Counted from the first letter of the stretch, positions 46,806 through 56,505 are shown. The stretch is 64,000 nt of DNA from Bifidobacterium erythrocebi (GCF_012932675.1 NZ_JAAIIF010000008.1:124001-188000), one strand, 5' to 3'. Notes: generated from the sequence alone by a model not told the origin. Program-made: numbers and translations.

Positions 46806-48140
46806 ATGGAACAGAGCAAGAAAGAGAACAAGGAAACGGAAGTAAGACTTATGGATAAAGTCGTGAAACTGTTCAGGGACATCGCCGCCCGATATAACGG
46901 CATCGCCCTGATACTGCGCATCATCATCGGCATGATCGTCGGCACGGTTCTGGCGCTGGTCGTGCCGAACGCCACATGGATCGGCGAGTTCGGCACCCTG
47001 TTCGTCAGCGCCTTGAAGGCCATCGCCCCGATTCTGGTGTTCGTGCTGGTGGCCAGCGCCCTCGCCCAGGGCAGTTCCAAGCTGGATCGTCGTTTCGGTC
47101 TGGTGCTGTGGCTCTACCTGTTCTCCACCTTCATGTCCGCTGTGGTGGCGGTGCTTGCCAGCCGTCTCTTCCCGCAGACGCTGGCGCTCGGCAAGGCGGC
47201 GAAATCCGATGTGGTGCCGCAGGGACTCGGCCAGGTGGCTCAGAACATGCTCACCGACATCGTCACCAATCCGATCCAGTCCATGATCGACGGCAATTAC
47301 ATCGGCATTTTGATGTGGGCATGCCTGTTCGGCATGGCCATGAAGAGGATCGCCGCGGAAAGCAGCAAGACCTTCCTGGCAAATGTGGCCGATTCCGTCT
47401 CGCAGCTGATCCGCTGGGTCATCAACCTCGCCCCGTTCGGCATCATGGGTCTTATCTTCACCAACATCTCCGAGAACGGCCTGTCCACCTTCGCCAAGTA
47501 CGGCAGCCTGCTGCTGCTTCTGGTAGGCACCATGCTCTTCATGGTGCTGGTGGTCGCCCCGGCCATCATGTTCGCCTACCTGCATCGCAACCCGTATCCG
47601 CTGGTGTACCGCTGCTACAAGGAATCCGGCCTGACCGCGTTCTTCACCCGCAGTTCCGCGGCGAACATTCCCGTCAACATGCAGCTGTGCGAGAAGCTTG
47701 GGCTGGACAAGGACATGTACTCCGTCTCCATTCCGCTTGGCGCGACCATCAACATGAACGGTGCGGCCATCACGATCACCATCATGTCCATGGCGGCCGC
47801 GAACACGATGGGCATCCAGGTCTCCCTGCCCGCTGCGATCGTGATGTCCGTGGTGGCGGCGTTGGGCGCCTGCGGCGCATCCGGCGTGGCCGGCGGCTCA
47901 CTGCTGCTCATCCCGATGGCCTGCTCGCTGTTCGGTCTGTCCAACGACGTGGCCATGCAGGTGGTCGGTGTCGGTTTCATCATCGGCGTGATCCAGGATT
48001 CCGTGGAGACCTGCGTCAACTCCGCCAGCGATGTGGAGTTCGCCGCGACCGCCGAGTACCGTTCGTGGATCAAGCAGGGCCGCCAGCTGCCCGCCTTCAT
48101 GTATTCGAAGAAGCAGCGTAAGGCGCTTGGCATCGACTGA
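46806..48140 (+). CDS. sstT: Serine/threonine:cation symporter (SstT-like)
   Basis: A 444-aa symporter of the dicarboxylate/amino acid:cation (DAACS, GltPh-fold) family, SstT subgroup. Diagnostic motifs are TRSSAANIPVNMQLCEKLG (the serine-rich hairpin HP1), IPLGATINMNGAA and GASGVAGGSLLLIP (HP2), and VNSASDVEFAATAE near the end. It should import serine and threonine with sodium. The ATG at 46806 has GGAGAGG eight bases upstream; Met16 is an alternative. It is a single gene between leuS and comEA, bounded by terminators. Confidence 0.92.
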   Translation: MEQSKKENKETEVRLMDKVVKLFRDIAARYNGIALILRIIIGMIVGTVLALVVPNATWIGEFGTLFVSALKAIAPILVFVLVASALAQGSSKLDRRFGLVLWLYLFSTFMSAVVAVLASRLFPQTLALGKAAKSDVVPQGLGQVAQNMLTDIVTNPIQSMIDGNYIGILMWACLFGMAMKRIAAESSKTFLANVADSVSQLIRWVINLAPFGIMGLIFTNISENGLSTFAKYGSLLLLLVGTMLFMVLVVAPAIMFAYLHRNPYPLVYRCYKESGLTAFFTRSSAANIPVNMQLCEKLGLDKDMYSVSIPLGATINMNGAAITITIMSMAAANTMGIQVSLPAAIVMSVVAALGACGASGVAGGSLLLIPMACSLFGLSNDVAMQVVGVGFIIGVIQDSVETCVNSASDVEFAATAEYRSWIKQGRQLPAFMYSKKQRKALGID

Positions 48141-48182
48141 TACGGCCGTGCGTCTTGATAGTGGCGCGAGGCACTGCATTAT

Positions 48183-48227
48183 GCGGGGTGCTTCCGGGGT
48201 GATCTGCCCGGAAGCACCCCGCTTTTT
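48183..48227 (+). terminator. Terminator after sstT
   Basis: A 16-bp perfect stem (GCGGGGTGCTTCCGGG with CCCGGAAGCACCCCGC), followed by TTTTT. Confidence 0.95.
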
Positions 48228-48351
48228 CTCGTCCGCTCGTTCCGTACGAGTCCGCGGCCGATTGTGATGAAAGGGTGATGGCCGGTGCAGGTCCCGTCCA
48301 CATGCTCCGCTCGGTTGGACTTAATCCTGCCGCATGGGTCACTGTTGAGCC

Positions 48352-49197
48352 ATGAGTCTTCACCGAGAACACGACGGGGCCGTTGATCCGGCACACAGGC
48401 TTCGCGCGCTTACGGAACCGCAGGTCCGGCGGCGGGCCCTTCGCGATGCAGAGCATGCGTCCGCAGGCGAGCGGCCATGGAATAACGCGGTACCGTGCCG
48501 GCAAGGTCGGGACGTTGCGGCATCGCGCACGCCTCCGCCGCCTCCGGCGTCATCGAGTACCGCCCGAAGCGCGACTGGCAAGGCGTCGTCCGTAGGGCAA
48601 CTCGCCGGCGTGCGGGAGTGTGACGCCGACATTCCCGTCGAACGGCGTACGCGCAAGGCCGCGCCTCGCATTGCATTCACCCCGGGGCATGCGTTGGCCG
48701 CGATACTGCTGTTGGTGGCGGTCACCTGTGCGAGCCTGACGTTATTGGTGCGCCAATCCCTGAACTACGCCGAAGCCGGTCGGGCATCCGCAGGGCAGTC
48801 ATCCGTAAAGACCTACGAGGCACAGCAGACCGAATCGTCAAACGGCACGCAGTCGCCCGGTCGTCTTTCCCCGCAGCAGCAAGGCGAACAAGCGAACGAC
48901 GGGGAAGCGCAAAGCCAATCGACCAACAAGCACAACGAATCCGTCGAAGCGTCCGGACCGTCCGAATCTGCTCAGGCGGAGCAGCCGCAGATACAGGCGA
49001 GCGGCGGCCTGATCAATCTCAACACGGCCACCTTGGATGAGCTCGATTCGATCAATGGCATAGGTCCGGTGACCGCGCAGAAGATACTCGACCATCGGAA
49101 ACGGATAGGCAGGTTCTCCAGCGTCGACCAATTGCTGGAAGTATCGGGGATCGGCGCGAAGACGTTGGAGAAGATGCGTTCGAAGGTCACGGTATAG
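48352..49197 (+). CDS. comEA: ComEA-like competence DNA receptor
   Basis: A 281-aa protein. The first roughly 105 residues are low-complexity and charged. One membrane helix (about 112-132, HALAAILLLVAVTCASLTLL) and a Gln/Ser/Glu-rich stalk follow, ending in two helix-hairpin-helix motifs (LINLNTATLDELDSINGIG, LLEVSGIGAKTLEKM). This is ComEA, which binds incoming double-stranded DNA outside the membrane. The start is uncertain: no ribosome site is seen before 48352, and a downstream in-frame start would shorten the cytoplasmic tail. comEC begins five bases after the stop. Confidence 0.87.
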   Translation: MSLHREHDGAVDPAHRLRALTEPQVRRRALRDAEHASAGERPWNNAVPCRQGRDVAASRTPPPPPASSSTARSATGKASSVGQLAGVRECDADIPVERRTRKAAPRIAFTPGHALAAILLLVAVTCASLTLLVRQSLNYAEAGRASAGQSSVKTYEAQQTESSNGTQSPGRLSPQQQGEQANDGEAQSQSTNKHNESVEASGPSESAQAEQPQIQASGGLINLNTATLDELDSINGIGPVTAQKILDHRKRIGRFSSVDQLLEVSGIGAKTLEKMRSKVTV

Positions 49198-49201
49198 CGA
49201 G

Positions 49202-50944
49202 ATGACCGGCGATAAGCGGCAGGAGCAGGGGAGCCGGGATTACAGGCTGCTGCCTGTCGCCGTGGCGGTATGGGGCTCGATGCTGGTCGCCAATCGGCTG
49301 TTCGCGATTCTCATCGAGGGGGAGCCCGCGCTATCCTCGTTCGGCGTGCAGGGCATTACGGGTGCAATGCTGTGGCCGTTGATTGCCGTCATCGCCGTAT
49401 GCGGTTTCCTTGTGGGGCGTCGCACGGCCATACGCCATATGCGGGCATCTTGCCTTGCCCCGGATTCGCGCATCATGGCGATGGTGGTGATTGCGGCAGT
49501 TGCCGTCGGCATGGCATCGTCATGGGCATGGATGTCCATGCAATGGCATGATTCTGCGGCGGCCGCGGCACGGGAGGGCAAGGCCTCCGTCGTTGCCGTG
49601 GGCACGATTGCGGAACCGCTGAAGACATCCACGGTGCGGGACGCCGACTGCCAGGTGGAGGTCGATTTGGATGCCATATTGATCCGTGATATCGAGAAAC
49701 AATCCGTAGCACGTATCCGCGTGTTCGCGGACAGGCAATCATGCGGCAGGATGCTGCGCGGTGCAACATACCGCATGACGGGCTCGTTAAGCGAAGCCGA
49801 ATATGGTGCCACGGCACTATGGCTGCGGCTGGAATCGGGGCAAAGCGTCGAATGCATCCGGCCGCCATCCGTGTTCGAACGCGTGCGGGCACGGTTGCAG
49901 GAGCGTTTCTTTGCCGCGGTGTCGCGTCTGTCCGATCAGGGACGTGTGCTGGTGCCAGGATTGACCATGGGCGTGCTGGGCCAGGACCATGTTCCCTCCG
50001 ACGGGCAATGGGTCGATGGACTGGTGAATGAGACCTATGCGGCCCGTATGGAGGATTCGTTCCGCAATGCTGGAATCATGCATCTTATGGCGGTTTCCGG
50101 CGGTCATTTCGTGCTGATTGCCGGACTGGTCCGGCGGCTTTGTGCGGGTCTGCTGCTGCCGCGCGGTGTCACCGCCTGCGGCATCGCCATAAGCTATGCC
50201 TTGTTAGCTTCATTGATGGCACCAGGGGATTCGGTTCTGCGTGCGCTGTGCATGGGATGGCTTGGTGCCTTGTCCTTGGCCGTGGGACGGCGTACTCAGG
50301 CACTGAGCGCCTTATGCTGTACGGTCATCGGGGCGCTGCTGGTATGCCCATCCCTGGCGACGAGCTACGGATTCGCCCTATCGTGCGCCGCGGTGCTCGG
50401 TATCGTCATACTCTCCAGTCCCATGACCGTTGCACTGGCCAAGATCATGCCGAAACCAGTCGCGGCCGCACTTGCCATGACCGTCGCGGCGCAATCGACC
50501 ACGTTGCCGATCCAGGTGCTCATGGAACCGCAGCTGCCATTGCTCTCATGCCTTGCGAATCTTCTGGTGGCTCCGGTGGTGTCGTATGCGACGCTGCTTG
50601 GCTTGGCGGCCCTGGCGTGTGCATGGATCAGTGTCGATGCGGCATTCGTGTTCGCCTGGCTCGCTTCAGGCGGAACCAGGGTGATGGAGGTCGTCGCGCA
50701 ATCCCTGGGGGACGCAGAGTATTCGGTGCTGCCATGGGAAAGCGGTGCCGTGGGTGCGCTGCTGGTGGTGCTTCTTGAGATCGCAGTCGCACTTGCCGTC
50801 ATCTACGTGACGCGATGGGCGAAGCGACGCAGGACAGATGACGGATATGCGGTCGGTCGTTTCGGACGCAATCCCAAGAACGGCTTGGAAATCTGGATCT
50901 CCGACACCTTGTGTCTGTTCGGTGGGGACTCGTGGAGCTCATGA
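49202..50944 (+). CDS. comEC: ComEC/Rec2-type DNA uptake channel without metallo-beta-lactamase domain
   Basis: A 580-aa polytopic protein with three N-terminal helices, an external DUF4131/OB-like segment (about 110-230), and the Competence membrane domain beginning at GIMHLMAVSGGHFVLIAGL. In competent Gram-positives this channel passes single-stranded DNA. The C-terminal metallo-beta-lactamase-like nuclease domain found in longer ComEC proteins is missing: the protein ends about 30 residues after the last helix. This shorter form is common in actinobacteria. It directly follows comEA, and the pair is normally followed by holA, which here lies 6 kb further on. Confidence 0.88.
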   Translation: MTGDKRQEQGSRDYRLLPVAVAVWGSMLVANRLFAILIEGEPALSSFGVQGITGAMLWPLIAVIAVCGFLVGRRTAIRHMRASCLAPDSRIMAMVVIAAVAVGMASSWAWMSMQWHDSAAAAAREGKASVVAVGTIAEPLKTSTVRDADCQVEVDLDAILIRDIEKQSVARIRVFADRQSCGRMLRGATYRMTGSLSEAEYGATALWLRLESGQSVECIRPPSVFERVRARLQERFFAAVSRLSDQGRVLVPGLTMGVLGQDHVPSDGQWVDGLVNETYAARMEDSFRNAGIMHLMAVSGGHFVLIAGLVRRLCAGLLLPRGVTACGIAISYALLASLMAPGDSVLRALCMGWLGALSLAVGRRTQALSALCCTVIGALLVCPSLATSYGFALSCAAVLGIVILSSPMTVALAKIMPKPVAAALAMTVAAQSTTLPIQVLMEPQLPLLSCLANLLVAPVVSYATLLGLAALACAWISVDAAFVFAWLASGGTRVMEVVAQSLGDAEYSVLPWESGAVGALLVVLLEIAVALAVIYVTRWAKRRRTDDGYAVGRFGRNPKNGLEIWISDTLCLFGGDSWSS

Positions 50945-51052
50945 TGGACAGTGCTATGGACGACATGGTCCTGCAGGATGGGATATGCATGATGCCGGCG
51001 AGCCAAGGAACCTACCATGGGGCATATCGGCAATCGAGTCAGGAGGAGACCC

Positions 51053-51658
51053 ATGACCAAGGCGCTTATCGTGGTGGACGTGCAGCCCACCTTCTGTGAA
51101 GGCGGTGAGCTCGGCGTGGCGGGAGGCAACGCCGTAGCGGAACGCATCGCACAATACGTGACCGGACATCGCGGCGACTACGCATATATCGCCACCACAC
51201 AGGACTGGCATATCGATCCCGGAACGCATTGGTCCGGTAATCCCGATTTCGTGGACACCTGGCCGGTGCATGGCAAGGCTGGCACGCCGAACGCAGACCT
51301 GCATCCGGCAATCGCCGCCCTGCAGATCGAACATCATTTCAAGAAAGGGCAGTATTCGCCGTCGTATTCCGGTTTTGAAGGGTATGAGGACAACACCGAT
51401 CGGATTCCGACGCGCGAGCAGGCTCTGGCCGATGCGCATGAGAGCATGAGTCTCGCCGACGCGTTGAAAGCGTCGGGCGTCACCCGGGTCGACGTGGTCG
51501 GTCTGGCCGAATCGCATTGCGTCAAGGAGACGGCGCTTGATGCGAGAAAACTTGGTTATGAGGTCCATGTCATCGAACGACTGACCGAACCGGTCAGTGA
51601 GGAGCTTGGCATCGCCGCCCGCAAGCAGATGCGCGAGGCCGGCATCATACTCGACTGA
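51053..51658 (+). CDS. pncA: Nicotinamidase (pyrazinamidase)
   Basis: A 201-aa cysteine hydrolase of the isochorismatase superfamily that converts nicotinamide to nicotinate for NAD salvage. The catalytic triad is Asp9 (VVDVQPTF), Lys98 (HHFKKGQ) and Cys156 (ESHCVKET). Metal ligands Asp51, His53, His59 (QDWHIDPGTHW) and His73 are all present. The ATG at 51053 has AGGAGGAG upstream. It is the first gene of the accessory block between comEC and holA. Confidence 0.92.
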   Translation: MTKALIVVDVQPTFCEGGELGVAGGNAVAERIAQYVTGHRGDYAYIATTQDWHIDPGTHWSGNPDFVDTWPVHGKAGTPNADLHPAIAALQIEHHFKKGQYSPSYSGFEGYEDNTDRIPTREQALADAHESMSLADALKASGVTRVDVVGLAESHCVKETALDARKLGYEVHVIERLTEPVSEELGIAARKQMREAGIILD

Positions 51659-51692
51659 TCGGTGGGTGACGGCACGGAGACGAAGCTATCGG

Positions 51693-52175
51693 TCAGTAGC
51701 CCTCGTCGATATAGACCCATCCTTTGCTGGCGTCTTCGGATTCGGGACTCCACGCATACCAGAGTCCCCACCCCTTGGCGGATTCCGGCGATGCGCCCCC
51801 GTGGGCGCAGGTGTAGTCGCTGGTCAGCATGATGACGTTGGCCATGCCGTACCGGCTGATGGCCGAGGCGATGGACGAGCTGCCGCCCGTACGGGTCGTC
51901 TCCTGTTCGAGCGCCAATATCGATTTGGACTGCGTGTCGTCATAGTCGAGCGAATCGATCCGACAGCCGTGGAAGTCGCGCAGATGCTTCAACGCCACAT
52001 CCTCGGCATCGCGTATCTGCGCCCGGCTGAATGTCCCGGTGCCGTGAATGGTGATCCTTGTCCTGGAAGTATCGGCGGGACTGGAGGAAAGCCATGCGTA
52101 ACCGCAGGCCACGAGCAGCACCGCTGCAAGCAGGACGCTCGCCGTAAGGAGTGCTTTTCTGCCTGTTTCATCCAT
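51693..52175 (-). CDS. Hypothetical lipoprotein
   Basis: A protein of about 160 aa. An N-terminal hydrophobic helix ends in a lipobox-like LLVACG, so it is probably a lipoprotein facing outward. The mature part has no recognised domain; it contains two aromatic clusters (GWGLWYAWSPESED, GWVYIDEGY) and a conserved-looking RITIHGTGTFSRAQIRDAED. ATG 52175 is preceded by CAGGAACG; a TTG at 52193 is an alternative start. It is convergent with pncA, with 34 bases between stop codons. Function unknown. Confidence 0.75.
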   Translation of the reverse strand: MDETGRKALLTASVLLAAVLLVACGYAWLSSSPADTSRTRITIHGTGTFSRAQIRDAEDVALKHLRDFHGCRIDSLDYDDTQSKSILALEQETTRTGGSSSIASAISRYGMANVIMLTSDYTCAHGGASPESAKGWGLWYAWSPESEDASKGWVYIDEGY

Positions 52176-52658
52176 TCGTTCCTGTTCGTTCAATGATGCC
52201 CCCTAACCGGTTTCGCGATGCCCCTGCCGGTGGCCGACCGCATCATCTTCATATTTTACGGGATGCCGCGACCATCCAGCAGCTGCCAGATTCCGCTCCT
52301 ACCCATGTCACCGAGGCATGCGCCCGGCAAGATGGACTCCCCGGAGCATGTGAGGCACATGGTTCCGGTTTCAATGGCGCTTCTCGCCGACACGCCCGGT
52401 TTGCACCGGAATCCCTTCCGCCATATATTTTGGCACGAGTAAGCGGAATCGGGTCCCTCCACATGCCAAAGGGGCCGTCAAGAGGAGAACACGGGACATT
52501 GCGTATCTAGCGGGTGGCGAATATCTTCGGCAGGACCGTGCGCGTCGAAGCGCACTGCCGCAGGTTGTCCGTATGCAATTTACACGGTTCCATATTCGTC
52601 CACGCTTTCATACGTCAATGCACCAGCAGTGCGCCCGTATAAGGAACGGGACCCCTAC
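52176..52658. other. Gene-poor interval with a possible decayed small ORF
   Basis: These 483 bases contain no gene I can support. On the minus strand a short Cys-rich segment (ETGTMCLTCSGESILPGACL, ending near 52256) looks like a small zinc-binding protein. Its likely N-terminus (MAEGIPVQTGRVGEKR, from 52425) is in another frame, as after a frameshift. No terminator or convincing promoter was seen. The interval separates the lipoprotein gene from the ABC-F gene. Confidence 0.4.
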
Positions 52659-54272
52659 ATGGCCCAGCCAATAACGCTTACGCTTACCAATATCTCCTAT
52701 ATCTACCCATCCGAGCCGGACCCACTGTTCGAGAACGTGTCCGCATCCTTCCCGCGGGGATGGACCGCCGTGCTCGGCGACAACGGCATCGGCAAAACGA
52801 CGCTGATGAGCATCGCGACAGGGGCATTGGCCCCGACACGTGGTGTCGTCACGCCGTCGCCGCGGAATCTCATCTGCGCCTACTGCCGTCAGGAAACCGA
52901 CCTGGAACCGGACAATCTCTATGATTTCGCGGCAGACTGGTCTCCTGAGACAACGCGCGTACGCAACGCCTTGCGCATCGGCGACGACTGGGCATACCGC
53001 TATGGAACGTTGTCCGGTGGGGAGGCCAAACGCCTCCAAATCGCATGCGCCCTTGCCCTGCGCCCCGACGTGCTTGTACTGGACGAACCGACCAATCACG
53101 TCGATGTGGCGACGCGATCCGCAATCGCCGAAGCCATGCACCAATATCACGGCATCGGCATGGTCGTCTCCCACGATGTTCCGCTGATCGACGCTACATG
53201 CGAGCGCTGCATCATGTTCGAGCGCAGACACGTCAAGGGCCGCAACATCACCGTGGCGGAGACCTATAGCGGCGGCTACACGAGGGCGGCGGAGCAGATG
53301 GATGCCCGAGACCTTCGCGACGAGGATTCGCTCAGGTCCGCAAGACACGAGCTGGCGCGACTCCGGGCGGCACGCGTCCAACGTGGGCAGGCGATGCGCA
53401 GCGCCGAGGCGCGTAAACATAGCGGCCGGAGCATAGACCCCCGGGACCACAGCGCACTCGATCACCACAAATGGGTCGAGAAGCAGTCCGACAAGGCCTC
53501 GGCCGCGGCATACCGACTGATATCCAGACGGGTCGATCGGGCGCGCCAAACGCTCGATTCGTTGTCGACCGCATCGAAACGGTACGACGGAGACATCTGG
53601 ATCGATATATGCCCGAGCGGCAGGAAGGAGCTGGTGCGTCTCCCGGCAGGTTTCCTTGCCTTCGGCACGACCAGGGTGGACGATGAGACCCATGGGAGGA
53701 ATCCCGCGGCATCGGTGCTGCGCGTCGAGGGAAACCGGTGGATGGTGACGCGGCGGTGCGCCGGAACGGATGGGGACGGACGATGGGCGGATGGCATCGA
53801 CATCCCCTCGCTGAGCATCGGTCCGCGCGATCATATCGCCCTTACCGGTCCCAATGGTTCGGGCAAGACCACTGTAGTCGGCTCGCTGCTCGCCGCCTTG
53901 GACGGGGAACCTCCGTGTCTGTTCATCGCACAGCAGATCGGTGAGACTACGCGCCGAGGCGTTATGGACAGGTTCGCCCGGCTGGATGACGGGAACAGGT
54001 CCACGGTGCTCGGATTGTTCGCTCGGCTCAACGCCGACCCGGACAGGCTCCTGGCCTCAGACAGGCCGTCGCCGGGCGAATTGCGTAAGCTCATGCTGTG
54101 CTTGGGAATCATGGACAAGCCGCGACTCATCGTCATGGACGAGCCGACGAACCATCTCGATTTGGACTCCAAACGAGCGTTGGCCCGATGCCTGGCCGAC
54201 TATCCCGGTGCGATGCTGATCGTCAGCCACGACGAATGGTTCCTCGGCCAGGCCCTCGGCGGTGCCGCGTGA
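52659..54272 (+). CDS. ABC-F type duplicated ATPase
   Basis: A 537-aa soluble protein with two ABC ATPase domains and no membrane segment, as in the ABC-F family that acts on the ribosome (EttA-like factors or antibiotic-resistance factors). The first domain has Walker A LGDNGIGKTT, signature LSGGEAKRL and Walker B LVLDEPTNHVD. The second has TGPNGSGKTT, a degraded signature PSPGELRKL and LIVMDEPTNHLDLD. The inter-domain linker is long and Arg-rich. Resistance-type ABC-F proteins often have such a linker, but no drug can be named. The ATG at 52659 follows AAGGAACGG. Confidence 0.88.
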   Translation: MAQPITLTLTNISYIYPSEPDPLFENVSASFPRGWTAVLGDNGIGKTTLMSIATGALAPTRGVVTPSPRNLICAYCRQETDLEPDNLYDFAADWSPETTRVRNALRIGDDWAYRYGTLSGGEAKRLQIACALALRPDVLVLDEPTNHVDVATRSAIAEAMHQYHGIGMVVSHDVPLIDATCERCIMFERRHVKGRNITVAETYSGGYTRAAEQMDARDLRDEDSLRSARHELARLRAARVQRGQAMRSAEARKHSGRSIDPRDHSALDHHKWVEKQSDKASAAAYRLISRRVDRARQTLDSLSTASKRYDGDIWIDICPSGRKELVRLPAGFLAFGTTRVDDETHGRNPAASVLRVEGNRWMVTRRCAGTDGDGRWADGIDIPSLSIGPRDHIALTGPNGSGKTTVVGSLLAALDGEPPCLFIAQQIGETTRRGVMDRFARLDDGNRSTVLGLFARLNADPDRLLASDRPSPGELRKLMLCLGIMDKPRLIVMDEPTNHLDLDSKRALARCLADYPGAMLIVSHDEWFLGQALGGAA

Positions 54273-54375
54273 ATCCGGCGTGACGGCGCATCCCGGCCCA
54301 TGGCATGTCCCGGGTATTCCCGGAAAGGAGGATAATGGTGCCCCGGTCCATGTGGCAGACGGGAGAGAAAAGCAT

Positions 54376-55749
54376 ATGAATGAGACGACGGGGGAGAAGC
54401 CGGGGGTGCAGGGGAACACGCTGGGAACCGCGCCGGTAGGCAGGTTAGCCGTATCGCTCGCCTTCCCGGCCGTCGTGGCGCAGGCGTGCAATGCGCTCTA
54501 CACCATCATCGACAGGCTGTTCCTGGCAAGGATTCCGGAAGTCGGCGACCTTGCCATGACAGGGGTGGGCGTCTGCTTCCCGATTCTGCTCGCCGTCTCG
54601 TCGTTCGCCGCGCTCGTCGGCAACGGTGGCGCGCCATTGGCGTCCATCGAACTTGGCCGCGGCAACATCCGCAAGGCGGAACGCATTCTCGGCACCAGTG
54701 TCGCCGCGCTGATCGCCATATCCCTTGTGCTGCCCGCATTGCTGCAACTGTTCAAGGAGCCCATTCTGTTCGCCTTCGGCGCAAGCCGCGACACCATTCC
54801 CTACGCCATAAAGTTCCTGTCCGTCTACCTTTCGGGAACCGTTTTCGTGCAACTGGCGCTCGGGCTGAACACCTTCATCACCGCGCAAGGCAAGGCGCGC
54901 GTCGCCATGGTATCGACGCTGCTCGGCGCGTTGCTGTCCGTGGCGCTTGACCCGCTGTTCATCTTCACCTTCGATATGGGCGTATACGGTGCCGCGCTGG
55001 CCAACGTGGTGGCACAGGCCGTGTCGGCGGTATGGGTGATCGGCTTCCTGTGCTCGAAGCGAAGCATCATCCGACTGCATGTGCGCGACATCCGCTTTGA
55101 CAGGCTGCTCGGTTCGGTGCTGATGCTCGGCGTCTCGCCGTTCATCATGCAGCTGACGGAATGCGTGATCCAGGTCGTGTTCAATTCGAGTCTGCAACGG
55201 TACGGGGGAGACGCATACGTGGGCGCGATGACCATCATCACCAGCCTGATGCAGCTCGTATGGGTGTTCTCGAACGGCGCGAACCAGGGGGTCCAGCCGA
55301 TCATCGGCTACAACTATGGGGCCCGCAGGTTCGACCGTGTGAAACGGGCATACCGCGGGATGCTGTTCACGCTGGTCATCGTGAACAGCATCATGGTACT
55401 GACCTACGCGATGTTCCCCGTTACATTCGCCGGACTGTTCACATCGGATCAGGACATCACGGACGTGGTGGTCCGCATGCTCCCGCTGTTCAGCTGCGGC
55501 ATGGGCGTGTTCGGCGTGCAAAGCGCCACGCAATGCGCCTTCGTCGGTATGGGGCAGGCCAAGCCGTCACTGTTTCTTGCCATTCTGCGCAAGATCATCC
55601 TTCTGGTGCCGTTGGCGCTGATCCTGCCGCATATCGCCGGTCTGGGAGCAAGCGGCGTATTCCTGGCGGAACCGATTTCGGACGTTCTTTCCGCGATCAT
55701 CGCGGGACTCCTGTTCCGCAGGCTATCGCCGAAACTGTTTGCACCATGA
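54376..55749 (+). CDS. MATE family exporter (second copy)
   Basis: A 457-aa MATE transporter with about twelve helices. Typical features are PVGRLAVSLAFPAVVAQACN, LYTIIDRLFLARIPEVGDLA and NQGVQPIIGYNYGARRFDRV. It is of the MepA/YoeA-like type and differs clearly from the MATE protein at 4.1 kb. The ATG at 54376 has GGGAGAG upstream. It follows the ABC-F gene by about 100 bases in the same direction, so the two may form a resistance unit. It is convergent with the YczE-like gene. Confidence 0.9.
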   Translation: MNETTGEKPGVQGNTLGTAPVGRLAVSLAFPAVVAQACNALYTIIDRLFLARIPEVGDLAMTGVGVCFPILLAVSSFAALVGNGGAPLASIELGRGNIRKAERILGTSVAALIAISLVLPALLQLFKEPILFAFGASRDTIPYAIKFLSVYLSGTVFVQLALGLNTFITAQGKARVAMVSTLLGALLSVALDPLFIFTFDMGVYGAALANVVAQAVSAVWVIGFLCSKRSIIRLHVRDIRFDRLLGSVLMLGVSPFIMQLTECVIQVVFNSSLQRYGGDAYVGAMTIITSLMQLVWVFSNGANQGVQPIIGYNYGARRFDRVKRAYRGMLFTLVIVNSIMVLTYAMFPVTFAGLFTSDQDITDVVVRMLPLFSCGMGVFGVQSATQCAFVGMGQAKPSLFLAILRKIILLVPLALILPHIAGLGASGVFLAEPISDVLSAIIAGLLFRRLSPKLFAP

Positions 55750-55761
55750 GCGCACGACGCG

Positions 55762-56424
55762 TCAGCGATTACGTTCGGTGACCAGCGCGAGCGAACGGAT
55801 ACGCTCCGGGAACGTGAAGGTCCTGTTGATGACATTGATGATGGAGCCGACGCACAGCGCCGAAATGACGGTGCCCAGGCCAACGCCGCGCAACGAGCCG
55901 AAGAACACGAACGACAGCGCCACGGCGACGGCGATCAGCGATACGTCGAACACGATCTTCGTGGTGCCGTACTTGGCGTGGGCGACGATCGACAACGCGC
56001 GCACGATCCCCTCGCCGGGGACCATCAGCACATTGGGGGAGACCTCGATCACAATGCCGAATCCCATGATGCAGCATCCGATCGCGATACACAGCAGTCG
56101 CTGCCACAACGTGTTCGGAACAAGAAACGACAGCAACGACATGCTCACATCGATCATCGCGCTGAACAACGCGTTGACGGCGATCTGCAACAGCTGCACC
56201 GGGTGGAAATCACGCCGCAGCAGCACGATCTGAAGCGCAATGAACACCATGTTCATGATGAACGTCATCATGCCGAAACTCAACGGGAAGCGAAGACTCA
56301 GCACATACGGCACGCTGGAGATCTGCGAAGTACCCATATCGCCCTTGGTGATGAAGGCGATGGCGAACGAATTGATCATCACCCCGCACAGAAAACAGGC
56401 AAAACGGCTGGCAATATGATTCAC
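55762..56424 (-). CDS. YczE/YitT-like membrane protein
   Basis: A 220-aa membrane protein with about six helices. It begins HIASRFACFLCGVMINSFAI, then TKGDMGTSQISSVPYVLS and GFGIVIEVSPNVLMVPGEGI, the conserved pattern of YczE/YyaS/YitT-type proteins of unknown function. I chose a GTG start at 56424 because GAGAGGAGAG precedes it; the frame is open to 56499. Twelve bases separate it from the convergent MATE gene. Confidence 0.82.
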   Translation of the reverse strand: MNHIASRFACFLCGVMINSFAIAFITKGDMGTSQISSVPYVLSLRFPLSFGMMTFIMNMVFIALQIVLLRRDFHPVQLLQIAVNALFSAMIDVSMSLLSFLVPNTLWQRLLCIAIGCCIMGFGIVIEVSPNVLMVPGEGIVRALSIVAHAKYGTTKIVFDVSLIAVAVALSFVFFGSLRGVGLGTVISALCVGSIINVINRTFTFPERIRSLALVTERNR

Positions 56425-56505
56425 AGACTCTCCTCTCACGCAACGAATAGCGGCGAACAAATGGACAACGTAAGAAAGCGTCTCGACACATGCCCACAAC
56501 CATGG

